64,000 nt of DNA, taken from DUML01 sp050949905 (GTDB taxonomy: Bacteria; Bacillota; Desulfitobacteriia; Desulfitobacteriales; Syntrophobotulaceae). A program made the translations under genes and the position numbers. Each line of letters starts with the position of its first letter. Positions within the stretch are counted from its first letter, which is position 1. Below the pieces are notes generated by a model. It worked only from the letters and a program-made list of their open reading frames with translations, was not told the DNA's origin and did not search any database. The stretch covers positions 186,001-250,000 of the forward strand of contig JBMNGP010000005.1 of NCBI GenBank assembly GCA_050949905.1, in the 5' to 3' direction. Positions 26,401 through 33,574 of the stretch are shown here, in pieces.

Positions 26401-26895
26401 AAAAAAGGTGAAATGATGGCCAGCTTCCAACTGGAAGATCTGACCGGTACCATAGAAGTATTGGTCTTTCCTAGGCTTTTTGCTGAGACAATGCGACTGG
26501 CTAATGACCAAATCGTGATTATCCACGGCCGGTATAATATAAATGAAGACGAAAAGAAAATTTTTGCTGAAAAAATACAAACAATAGATGAATACTTAGC
26601 CTCCGACCGTTTTGCCGGCCGGACTGCGGCCCAAACTTCGGCTGCTCGGCAGAAGGAAGGGCAGGAGAAGCAGGGCAAACTCTTTTTGAAGTTTTTAAAT
26701 AATCAAGATAAGATTTTGCTGGATAAGGTATTTCAGCTTTTAAGCGCATATAAGGGCTCTAATCCTGTCTATTTCTTCTTCCAGGACACCAAGAAGGTAT
26801 TTGAAGTCAGTAGGGATTATTTTGTAAAATATAATCCTAATCTTGAGGAAAAACTAAGTTTTTTGATTGGCAAAGAAAATTTAAAATGGCAGTAA
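23419..26895 (+). CDS. dnaE: DNA polymerase III subunit alpha (DnaE)
   Basis: 1158 aa. N-terminal PHP domain (MFTHLHVHTEYSLLDGAAR), the polymerase core with PDIDIDFDPEGREKVI carrying the catalytic Asp residues, VGPGRGSAAASMVAYLLGI, RHASTHAAGVVIA, then helix-hairpin-helix and an OB domain (ILGGIINSFRQTITKKGEMMASFQLED). It synthesises DNA in replication; Firmicutes usually also have PolC. It begins 4 bp after the YtoI-like gene. Confidence 0.95.
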   Translation: MFTHLHVHTEYSLLDGAARIEKLTRQAAELGMPALAITDHGVMYGVIDFYKACLKQGIKPLIGCEVYLAPGSRTERTLGKEEKNYHLVLLAENNDGYRNLVKIVSQAHIDGFYYKPRADKELLQKYSKGLIALSGCLAGETAEYLLQDNYSRAKRSALEYLEIFGKDNFFLEIQDHGLNDQRKINSGLWKLHAETGIPLVATNDVHYVHRDDAFLQDVLLCIQTGKTLADTNRMSFEGKEFYLKSQEEMNLLFGESPEVLALTNEIAARCRVEFEFGRHYLPVFEVPTNYTLDEYLRELCWQAFPHYYPQASDRERERLKYELEVITQTGFSGYFLIVADFCRYAREQGVAVGPGRGSAAASMVAYLLGITSVEPLRHDLLFERFLNPERISMPDIDIDFDPEGREKVIKYVTEKYGEEQVCQIITFGTMGAKAVLRDVGRVLDLPLGKVDRVAKAVPNELGITLERALAVSPDLKKMIEDGEVRRLYEIAKALEGMPRHASTHAAGVVIAREPLTNYLPLQKTPDGFRMTQFPMKTVEEIGLLKMDFLGLRNLTIITKTIEKIKQTRGMALDINKIPLDDQAAYELLAAGNSTGVFQLESGGMRAILKDLKPNCFEDIIAVVALYRPGPMEQIPEFVRRKHGSKTTYLHPLMEEILEPTYGIIVYQEQVMQIAQKLAGYSLGRADLLRRAMGKKDKKIMEEERQNFIYGLQDKSGEWIVPGAVRLGIEEKKAEEIFELIAKFAEYGFNKGHATAYALLAYQTAYLKANYPLEFTASLLSSVIGSSDKVSFYIQEARNSGIEILPPDVQYSNKDFTIEKQAIRFGLEAIRNVGSQVVDEIIRVRQEAPFNSFYDFILRVDSKVMNKRTLESLIKAGAFQSLCNRAQAMKALDQALELAQNRQKDNETGQISLFDLDQELDDDLDMPDIPDFEEEEILKMEKEYLGIYLTAHPLLAVQDLMQRVTTSEIAVCLESDEEKKVILGGIINSFRQTITKKGEMMASFQLEDLTGTIEVLVFPRLFAETMRLANDQIVIIHGRYNINEDEKKIFAEKIQTIDEYLASDRFAGRTAAQTSAARQKEGQEKQGKLFLKFLNNQDKILLDKVFQLLSAYKGSNPVYFFFQDTKKVFEVSRDYFVKYNPNLEEKLSFLIGKENLKWQ

Positions 26896-26908
26896 TACTT
26901 AATAAGAT

Positions 26909-27412
26909 TTGGAGGAGAGGAACATAGCACGTATAGCAGTGTATCCCGGAACATTCGATCCTGTGACCAACGGCCATTTGGATATCTTGCACAGAGCGGC
27001 GGCCTTATTTGACCGGGTAATAGTCGGTGTGGCTTCAGAAAGCAATAAAGATACCCTTTTTTCCTTGGAAGAAAGGCAAGAACTATTCCGCCATGAGATC
27101 CAAGGGATTAAGAATATCGAGGTCACTTCCTTCAGAGGCTTAACGGTTGAATTTGCGCGCCAATACGGAGCCATAGCCTTAATCCGGGGTTTAAGAGCTA
27201 TGACTGATTTTGAATATGAATTTCAACTGGCATTAATTAATAAGAAACTTGCCCCGGATATTGAAACTGTTTTTCTTATGACCAAGAGTGAATACTCTTT
27301 TATCAGTTCCAGTGCTATCAAGTGGGCGGCAAGCCTCGAAGGCAGTATTAAGGAATTTGTTCCCCCTAATGTAGAAAAAGCCTTGCTGCAGAGGTATAAT
27401 AAAACTGTTTAA
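26909..27412 (+). CDS. coaD: Phosphopantetheine adenylyltransferase
   Basis: About 160 aa. Nucleotidyltransferase motif YPGTFDPVTNGHLDILHRA, then GLRAMTDFEYEFQLALINKKL and the YSFISSSAIKW C-terminal motif of CoaD. It makes dephospho-CoA from 4'-phosphopantetheine and ATP. The start is unusual: the family begins M-x-R/K-I-A-V-Y-P-G, but no ATG is present. Options are TTG 26909 (no clear ribosome site), ATA 26924 (8 bases after GGAGG) or GTG 26939 (cuts into strand 1). See findings. Confidence 0.9.
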   Translation: MEERNIARIAVYPGTFDPVTNGHLDILHRAAALFDRVIVGVASESNKDTLFSLEERQELFRHEIQGIKNIEVTSFRGLTVEFARQYGAIALIRGLRAMTDFEYEFQLALINKKLAPDIETVFLMTKSEYSFISSSAIKWAASLEGSIKEFVPPNVEKALLQRYNKTV

Positions 27413-27449
27413 GCCTGTTGCAAAACCTTCATCTATTATAGTTATAAAT

Positions 27450-28957
27450 CTCAACTTTCGCATAGCAAAAGTTTGCTCTAAGCCAGTCACAGACTGGGTT
27501 TGGCCAAAATAAATTTGTTTATTGACAGGAAAACACCTTTCAAAGTTGGTAAAATGGAAGTAACCCAACTAACCATAATTCCAACAGAAAGGTGCGTACT
27601 TCAATGATACAACACAACTCTCTGTCTGAACAGCATTATAATTACTTTTCTTTAATTTTCTCTTCCCTTAAAATCAGTCAACTTCTTCGAAAAGCAGGAA
27701 TTCGTAAGACCTATGGCGTTTCAAGCTTTGCAGTATTCCAGATTATTTTTCAGTTAGTCTTTCAAGGCCGGAATTTATTCCGTTTGCTTGAAGGACATTG
27801 GTCTGAATCTCTTCCAGGTAAAGATGTGATTTACCGGTTTCTTAATGAATCCCGCTATAACTGGCGAAAGTTCTATCAACTGCTGAGCCTTCAGGTCGTA
27901 GAACGCTTCGAAAAACTCACCTCCGCAAAACGTATCCGGGTGTTCATCGTCGATGATTCGGTAATGAACCGAGAGAGAAGCAAGAAAGTTGAACTTTTAG
28001 CCAGGATCTTTGACCATATTTCGGGTCGCTTAATTCGTGGTTATAACTTGCTCACGCTGGGTTGGTCCGATGGTTATAGCTTTGTACCTATTGACTTTAC
28101 TCTCTTAAGTTCTGCTAAGGCTAAAAACCGTCTTTGCGAAATGAAGAAGGATTTAGACAAACGATCCATCGGCTATAAGCGGCGTGTTGAAGCCTTAAGC
28201 CATAAACCGGATGCTGTGGTTCAAATGCTTGAACGGGCTATAAAGGCTGGATTCACCGCAGATTACGTTCTGATGGATAGTTGGTTTACACAAGCACCAT
28301 TGATTCAAAAGCTAATGGCTCAAAAGCTGCATGTCATTGGGATGGTCAAAGAACTTAAACAGCGTTACCTTGTTGAAGGAAAATCCTTGAGTTTAAGTGA
28401 GCTTTATGCCTCTGTTCCTAAAAACTCCAAAGCTACCATTTTAGGTTCAGTCCGAGTTCAAACGTCTTCAGGCTTACCCCTTAAAATTCTCTTCGTTCAG
28501 AATAGAAATAACCGGAGAGAATGGTTAGCCATTTTAACCACAGATTTATCGTTAGATGATTCTGAAGTTGTAAGAATTTATGGAATGCGTTGGAGCATTG
28601 AAACCTTTTTCAAAGTGGCTAAATCACACTTAAAGCTAGGGACTGAATTCCAAGGCCGATCCTTTGATATGATGATTAGCCATACAACCATTGTATTTTC
28701 CCGTTATCTCATCCTTGAATGGGAACGAAGGGAAAATAATGATGAACGCTCTTTAGGAGGATTGTTCTACTTTTTTGCCGATGAAGTTGCAGACTTAGAT
28801 TTAAAAACGGCATTACGGCAGCTTATGGCTTTTGTCTTAACGTTACTACCGAATAAACCAGAGAATTTCGAAGCACTAAGTCAATTACACAAATGGATTT
28901 GTGAATTGCCCAGTTATATCAGGGCTTTATTCGCACAATTAGGGTGCGAAAGTTGAG
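27450..28957 (+). mobile_element. Intact IS4-family insertion sequence (1508 bp)
   Basis: Terminal inverted repeat CTCAACTTTCGCA (27450-27462) / TGCGAAAGTTGAG (28945-28957), 13 bp perfect. It is flanked by the 8-bp direct repeat TTATAAAT (27442-27449 and 28958-28965), the expected target duplication. One intact transposase gene fills the element, and the right repeat encodes its last residues. Confidence 0.88.
27604..28956 (+). CDS. IS4-family transposase
   Basis: 450 aa. DDE residues: D117 (FIVDDSVMNRERS), D225 (YVLMDSWFT) and E333 in YGMRWSIETFFKVAK, which also satisfies the Y-x2-R-x3-E-x6-K signature of the IS4 family. The frame is complete. GTG 27592 is in frame upstream, but ATG 27604 is chosen, with AGAAAGG about 11 bases before it. 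Confidence 0.9.
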   Translation: MIQHNSLSEQHYNYFSLIFSSLKISQLLRKAGIRKTYGVSSFAVFQIIFQLVFQGRNLFRLLEGHWSESLPGKDVIYRFLNESRYNWRKFYQLLSLQVVERFEKLTSAKRIRVFIVDDSVMNRERSKKVELLARIFDHISGRLIRGYNLLTLGWSDGYSFVPIDFTLLSSAKAKNRLCEMKKDLDKRSIGYKRRVEALSHKPDAVVQMLERAIKAGFTADYVLMDSWFTQAPLIQKLMAQKLHVIGMVKELKQRYLVEGKSLSLSELYASVPKNSKATILGSVRVQTSSGLPLKILFVQNRNNRREWLAILTTDLSLDDSEVVRIYGMRWSIETFFKVAKSHLKLGTEFQGRSFDMMISHTTIVFSRYLILEWERRENNDERSLGGLFYFFADEVADLDLKTALRQLMAFVLTLLPNKPENFEALSQLHKWICELPSYIRALFAQLGCES

Positions 28958-29008
28958 TTATAAATTTATAAGAGAAAATACGGATTATTTGCGGGAGGGT
29001 ATCAGAAC

Positions 29009-29209
29009 ATGTGGACAGTAATTTATATTGCACCTACCAAAAATATTGCCGAAAGGTATCAGCAAGCCTTAGCTGAGGAAGGAATCCTTGTTCAATTAAG
29101 GCCGGTCGGTACTTCTCACCAGGTGACCAGTCACTCTACCGAGATCCTTGTACCTGAATCTGAAGTGGAAGAGGCTAATGAGATTCTTACAAATATCATT
29201 GGAAGTTAA
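29009..29209 (+). CDS. DUF2007-like small protein
   Basis: 66 aa, WTVIYIAPTKNIAERYQQALAEEGILVQLRPV, with a ferredoxin-like beta-alpha-beta pattern seen in putative signal-transducing DUF2007 proteins. GGGAGGG precedes the ATG by 9 bases. The IS4 element has landed about 50 bp upstream, so its original promoter may have been separated. Function unknown. Confidence 0.65.
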   Translation: MWTVIYIAPTKNIAERYQQALAEEGILVQLRPVGTSHQVTSHSTEILVPESEVEEANEILTNIIGS

Positions 29210-29320
29210 ATTAGTAAATTGAGTAAGTTATAATTAGAAATTTATGATAAGGAAATTTCAGATTTCCTTAATTCTCTACTTGACTCCGGCAAATGAAAAT
29301 GCTAATATTGTAAAGCAGTT

Positions 29321-29407
29321 GCCGAAGTGGCGGAATTGGCAGACGCGTCGGTCTCAAAAACCGATGTCCTAACAGACGTGTCGGTTCGACCCCGACCTTC
29401 GGCACCA
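29321..29407 (+). tRNA. tRNA-Leu (anticodon CAA)
   Basis: 87 nt including an encoded CCA. Acceptor stem GCCGAAG / CTTCGGC, a class II variable arm (TGTCCTAACAGACG), T arm with GGTTCGACCCC, and anticodon stem TCGGT-CTCAAAA-ACCGA whose loop gives CAA. Its 3' 42 nt recur, degenerate, at 30591. Confidence 0.97.
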
Positions 29408-29416
29408 TTGAAAATC

Positions 29417-29439
29417 AAGGCTCTTAAGGGCCTTTTTTT
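29417..29439 (+). terminator. Terminator of tRNA-Leu
   Basis: AAGGCTC (29417-29423), loop TTAA, GGGCCTT (29428-29434) with one G-T pair, then a T-run. Confidence 0.8.
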
Positions 29440-29596
29440 ATTTTATGCATCAAAAGACCGACGGGAATGTGCCCAATACTTTGCTTTTGACACCAAATAT
29501 ATGTTGGTCGTGAAAACGCTGCAGGAAGTATCCCTGTGTCTTTGACTTAAAAAGGATGTTTAAAAATTTAACCTGGAGTAAACCAGGTTTAATTTT

Positions 29597-29965
29597 TTAC
29601 CTTAATAATGCTTGAGCAATAATCTTATCAAACTTTCTGACATCAACGCCTTTTTTCAGATTAACCTTGATATGTCCGGCCCTGGTCCATAACTGGACCT
29701 CTGCATTGATATCTAAGGTTCCGGCATTTTCTGACGACCACATGTTTATTGAAGAATAAGGCAAGGAATAAATCTCCACTTTTCTTCCTGTAATTCCTTG
29801 AGCATCACGAACAATTAACCTTCTATTCGTGAAGACTGCACTGTCTCTTATGGTTTTATATGCGGCAATAGCTTCTTCACCATCAACGAGTAAATCACTT
29901 ACATCATTTGGGATAGGGCACTCACTAACGAATGTCCATGAAAGAATAGCTGCTGGTTCTGCCAT
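29597..29965 (-). CDS. bPH_1-type pleckstrin-homology domain protein
   Basis: 122 aa. LLVDGEEAIAAYKTIRDSAVFTNRRLIVRDAQGITGRKVEIYSLPYSSINMWSSENAGTLD is the signature of the bacterial PH domain family PF08000 (YvbH-like). No membrane segment. GGGAGGT stands 9 bases before the ATG at 29965 (the frame also has an ATG at 29974). It lies within the tRNA-bounded interval, on the opposite strand to its neighbours. Function of the family is unknown. Confidence 0.75.
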   Translation of the reverse strand: MAEPAAILSWTFVSECPIPNDVSDLLVDGEEAIAAYKTIRDSAVFTNRRLIVRDAQGITGRKVEIYSLPYSSINMWSSENAGTLDINAEVQLWTRAGHIKVNLKKGVDVRKFDKIIAQALLR

Positions 29966-30228
29966 AAAAATCAAACCTCCCTAATTTTGTAACAATCAAT
30001 ATTCTATGTCGATTGAGAATATCCTTTGATATTTTGGACAATTTTATGAGGCTTTTGCCGTTTCTTTTGGACTTATTGTATTCCTAGAATGAGTTAAAAC
30101 TAAGTTCGTACTTGTTGTACTTTAAAAAAAATGTTCTAAAAGAGTAATTCTATAAACAGTTGCTCCGGATTTGTCCCTGGCTTGAACTTGAACAATTTGC
30201 TAAATAATGCTAAAAAGGAGGAATAAAA

Positions 30229-30552
30229 ATGTCAGGAAAAATTCAAAAATCAACAGAAGAGAACTTAGAAAGCAGGTTATGGGAACGAAATAATGCTATT
30301 GAAGAGGCTCTTATCAGGCTCAAAAAGGCAAGCCTTTTACTGTCACATTGGACGCAGGAATACGGATTTTACGAAAGTCCAAATCCAAGATTGATATTTG
30401 ATAATACCGTACCGAATAGCGATAAATTCAAATTACAGGCCTTTAAATGGTTTTGGGAATACAACTATATATTCTATTTTGTGGATATGGTTGAGGATTA
30501 TATTTTTGAGACCCAAAAAATACTTGAAGAGGCTCTGGTCGTAAAAGAATAA
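30229..30552 (+). CDS. Hypothetical protein (107 aa), helical
   Basis: Begins SGKIQKSTEENLESRLWERN after a strong AAAAGGAGG. Mostly amphipathic helix, aromatic in the second half (FKWFWEYNYIFYFVDMVEDYIF). No domain recognised. It is the last gene before the tRNA remnant, inside the tRNA-bounded interval. Confidence 0.55.
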   Translation: MSGKIQKSTEENLESRLWERNNAIEEALIRLKKASLLLSHWTQEYGFYESPNPRLIFDNTVPNSDKFKLQAFKWFWEYNYIFYFVDMVEDYIFETQKILEEALVVKE

Positions 30553-30590
30553 CAAAGATCTGGTAAGATATTGGTTTTGATTCTGGGATT

Positions 30591-30632
30591 ATGTCTTAAC
30601 AGATGTGGCGGTTCGACCCCGACCTTCGGCAC
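30591..30632 (+). repeat. Duplicated 3' end of tRNA-Leu (candidate attachment site remnant)
   Basis: 42 nt that match 29364-29405 of tRNA-Leu at 39 positions, including a perfect 23-nt run through the T arm to the discriminator base. No acceptor 5' half or anticodon arm is present. This is the usual scar of site-specific integration into a tRNA gene; no integrase gene is seen between the copies. Confidence 0.75.
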
Positions 30633-30650
30633 GAATATATGTAAATTAGG

Positions 30651-30683
30651 CGGATCTTAACATGATGTTAGAGTCCGTTTTTT
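30651..30683 (+). terminator. Terminator after the tRNA remnant
   Basis: CGGATCTTAACAT (30651-30663) pairs with ATGTTAGAGTCCG (30665-30677) with small internal mismatches, then TTTTTT. It may be the original terminator of tRNA-Leu. The rest of 30553-30890 shows no gene. Confidence 0.7.
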
Positions 30684-30890
30684 CGTTTATTTGATGCTTT
30701 TTCTAAACTGTGCATCACTTATTGCTCTGAGCGTTCTTAATTGATGTTAAACACTCCGTTCGCACATTTTAGCATTTATGTATAAAATCCTTGCAGTTAT
30801 AACAACCTGGCAGGGGAATTGTTAAGTATGTCGAAAACTATGCTTGTATTCAATTGCATTAAATATTTCATACAAGTGGGGAGGACAAGT

Positions 30891-31274
30891 ATGAATAAAT
30901 ATGCTCAAGCCGCACTTTTAGCTGTGGATTTAATTAAATGTAAGAAAGCGTTTAACCCAGTTCAAGCATGGCAAAAGGCTACTCATGCAATTTTTGACAG
31001 TCCTTCAAGCCAGGTTAAAGGTTGTCCAAAGAATACATTTTTAGCGTTGTGCGAAACAGGTAAGGTCAAAGGGATCGAGCCAGGAAAATATACGAACTCT
31101 AGGAAAAATAAAAGCTATGCATTAAAAGCGATTAATATTCTGCAAACTAATCCGTCCCTCTCTGAAGATCCTAAAAAACTATGGGATATTGTTCAAGCTG
31201 GGAAACCTATTAAGTATAATTCCCAGATGGATGTTGTAGTTGCTTTATGGAATAATGGGCATATTTTATCTTAA
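30891..31274 (+). CDS. DUF6979-like protein
   Basis: 127 aa. NKYAQAALLAVDLIKCKKAFNPVQAWQKATHAIF, then VKGCPKNTFLALCETGKVKGI and NSQMDVVVALWNNGHI, which I recall as the DUF6979 pattern. GGGGAGGA stands 6 bases before ATG 30891; the longer frame from 30819 lacks a ribosome site. Function unknown. Confidence 0.6.
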   Translation: MNKYAQAALLAVDLIKCKKAFNPVQAWQKATHAIFDSPSSQVKGCPKNTFLALCETGKVKGIEPGKYTNSRKNKSYALKAINILQTNPSLSEDPKKLWDIVQAGKPIKYNSQMDVVVALWNNGHILS

Positions 31275-31350
31275 GTGCTTAGTGGAGCAATAATTCCTAA
31301 TATGAAGTTACCGAGATTAAAAGCTAATTTTCGAGAATGAACTTGTTTGA

Positions 31351-31794
31351 CAGATAGAGGTAAATATTGATTATATCCTTATGCTGGTGGCCAAATATCA
31401 AGAGTCAAACTGCAAGGATAAAACCATACTTACCACCATCGACAAAGCTATTAATTCCAGCCTAGAACTTCGCAGCAAGAAAGAGCTGATTGAACGTTTT
31501 ATAGAGCAAGTCAGTGTATCGACAAAGGATGATGAGGATTGGCGCAAGTTTTTAATGGAGTGCAAGGAAGCCGATATTGCAGCAATTATCGAGGAAGAAA
31601 AATTAAAACCGGAAGAAACCAGGCGCTTCATTGATAATGCCTTGCGGGACGGCATGCTGAAAACCACCGGGACAGCCATCGATAAAAACATGCCGCCTGT
31701 TTCCCGCTTTGGCGGCGGAAACAGGGCCGCAAGGAAGCAGAGCATAATTGAAAAGCTTCGCAAATTCTTTGAGAAGTACTTTGGCTTAGTGTAA
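31351..31794 (+). pseudogene. HsdR C-terminal remnant (type I restriction enzyme R subunit)
   Basis: About 147 codons after a TGA at 31348. INIDYILMLVAKYQESNCKD-like start, ELRSKKELIERFIEQV, EEKLKPEETRRFIDNALRDG, TGTAIDKNMPPVSRFGGGNRAARK and KLRKFFEKYFGLV match the HsdR C-terminal domain that contacts the methylase. The nuclease and helicase parts, hsdM and hsdS are absent, so the restriction system has been lost. Confidence 0.8.
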
Positions 31795-31830
31795 TTGATT
31801 GGGGGAAACCCGAGGGTGAAGAGATAAAAG

Positions 31831-32934
31831 ATGTTGGAGATTAAAGGAAAATATAATTCGGCGAAAGTATTTACTGATAAACTGGAAGAAAGTGCGGCTT
31901 CCCAGATCGAAACCCTGTGCAATCAGGAATTTGTCCAAGGAAGCAAAATCCGGGTTATGCCGGACGTTCATGCCGGCGCAGGGTGCACAATTGGCACGAC
32001 TATGACCATTACGGACAAAGTGGTGCCCAATTTGGTAGGGGTCGATATCGGTTGCGGGATGGAAACCATTGCTATCAGTAATAAACGCCTAGAGCTGCAA
32101 AAGCTGGATAAATTGATCTATGCGACCATTCCGTCCGGCTTTGAGGTGAGGCAGAAACCGCATCACTATAATGAGCAAATTGATTTAACTAAGCTGCGGT
32201 GTTCAAAAGCCGTGAAACTGGACAGGGCACAGAAAAGTATCGGAACCCTGGGCGGGGGCAACCACTTTATCGAGGTTAACCGGGATGAAGAGGGCAATTT
32301 ATTTATTGTGGTGCATTCCGGCAGCCGCCACCTCGGCCTGCAAGTAGCTAAGTATTATCAGGAAGCGGGCTATAGAGAGTTAAAGGCAGATATTCCGTTT
32401 CCGCTTGCTTATGTCACCGGCAGTCTCTTGGATGATTACCTTCACGATATGAAAATTGTTCAGCGCTATGCCGAGCTGAACCGTAAAGCTATGATGACGG
32501 AAATAATTAAAGGGATGAAATTGGATGTGGTGGATCAGTTCACCACAACCCATAATTATCTTGATACTGCTGCCATGATCCTGCGCAAAGGAGCAGTATC
32601 CGCCCAAGCAGGGGAGAGGCTTTTAATTCCGCTTAATATGCGGGACGGCAGTTTAATTTGTGTTGGTAAAGGCAATCCAGACTGGAACTACTCCGCCCCG
32701 CACGGTGCCGGACGGCTGATGAGTAGGGCTAAAGCCAAACAGAGCTTTACCGTTTCGGAGTTTAAGAAACTGATGAAGGATGTTTATACAACATCAGTCA
32801 ATAAAGAAACCCTGGATGAGTGTCCGATGGCTTATAAGGATATGGCTGAGATTGTTAAGCATATCGAACCGACGGCAGAGATTGTCAAAGTCATTAAACC
32901 TATTTACAATTTTAAAGCAGGAGAAGGAGAATAA
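31831..32934 (+). CDS. rtcB: RtcB-family RNA ligase
   Basis: 367 aa. The metal and nucleophile residues are all visible: D72 and C75 (VGVDIGCGM), H145 (GGGNHFIEV), H162/H167 (VVHSGSRHLG), H241 (TTHNYLD) and the guanylated histidine H291 in SAPHGAGRLMSRAKA. RtcB joins 2',3'-cyclic phosphate or 3'-phosphate RNA ends to 5'-OH ends with GTP and Mn2+. It lies 36 bp after the HsdR remnant; no RtcA, archease or RtcR is next to it. Its end overlaps the convergent NTPase gene by 31 bp. Confidence 0.9.
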   Translation: MLEIKGKYNSAKVFTDKLEESAASQIETLCNQEFVQGSKIRVMPDVHAGAGCTIGTTMTITDKVVPNLVGVDIGCGMETIAISNKRLELQKLDKLIYATIPSGFEVRQKPHHYNEQIDLTKLRCSKAVKLDRAQKSIGTLGGGNHFIEVNRDEEGNLFIVVHSGSRHLGLQVAKYYQEAGYRELKADIPFPLAYVTGSLLDDYLHDMKIVQRYAELNRKAMMTEIIKGMKLDVVDQFTTTHNYLDTAAMILRKGAVSAQAGERLLIPLNMRDGSLICVGKGNPDWNYSAPHGAGRLMSRAKAKQSFTVSEFKKLMKDVYTTSVNKETLDECPMAYKDMAEIVKHIEPTAEIVKVIKPIYNFKAGEGE

Positions 32935-33473
32935 TTTTTTGAGTTCAAAAATCGCTCAACTTCTCTTCTGGCTGTATCTAACCCAATCTCATCCATGTCA
33001 ATAACGTACACATCGCTACGTTCTCTAATCCGCTCTAAGAAAGGATTAGTTTCTTTTTTTATTACCCCTAGCACCGGAAGGTTATTGTCTAGTATTTTAA
33101 AAACAGCCTGCATGAACTCGGGAACCTTGGTTTCGAATCTCCCGAGTTCATCCATCAGTATGAGCTGTTTTTTCTCTGCAGCCTGCTTTAAAGCGGGCAC
33201 ACCGATCTTTCTAAAAGGATCGAAGTAAAGATGCTTCTCTTCGCCTATTACGGCTATTAAGTCGGAAAAGCTTTCGATATTTTGTACCTCAAGATTAGGC
33301 AAGTAACATTCGCGATTAAGGTCTACCAGCCTAAATGCCCGGGATTCGCCCTGGATGAATAATCTTTGCACATAATAACCACCGGTCACCTTAAGGAACG
33401 GATCAATCATTTCTTTTAAAAGAGTTGATTTGCCTGATCTAATTTTACCTGTAATAAGCAGATTATTGGGCAT
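32904..33473 (-). CDS. THEP1-type nucleoside-triphosphatase
   Basis: 189 aa. Walker A LITGKIRSGKSTLLKEM near the N-terminus and Walker B-like LILMDELGRFETKVPEF, the layout of THEP1/DUF265 P-loop NTPases. Such enzymes hydrolyse NTPs in vitro with unknown biological role. ATG 33473 (MPNNLL) has GAGGT 7 bases upstream; an earlier start at 33491 is possible. Downstream on the same strand of the decayed ABC operon; in clostridia it is sometimes beside molybdenum-related genes, so a link is possible but unproved. Confidence 0.75.
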   Translation of the reverse strand: MPNNLLITGKIRSGKSTLLKEMIDPFLKVTGGYYVQRLFIQGESRAFRLVDLNRECYLPNLEVQNIESFSDLIAVIGEEKHLYFDPFRKIGVPALKQAAEKKQLILMDELGRFETKVPEFMQAVFKILDNNLPVLGVIKKETNPFLERIRERSDVYVIDMDEIGLDTARREVERFLNSKNYSPSPALKL

Positions 33474-33574
33474 ATTCAAGACCTCAATCAATAGGAATTT
33501 ACATTTCCACTTTTATTTAATACCGCCGTGACCTGGCCAGTAGGTCCTCAATTTCTGTCTCAGTGATCTCATAA

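Noticed and set aside
26152..26749. Overlapping antisense frames within dnaE
   Set aside because: They mirror a conserved coding region and have compositional rather than protein-like sequence.
29327..29545. 72-residue open frame across tRNA-Leu
   Set aside because: It lies on the tRNA gene and its terminator; the translation resembles no protein and has no ribosome site.
29400..33500. An active phage-defence island
   Set aside because: Only an HsdR fragment is recognisable; the other genes have no firm defence role and there is no complete system.
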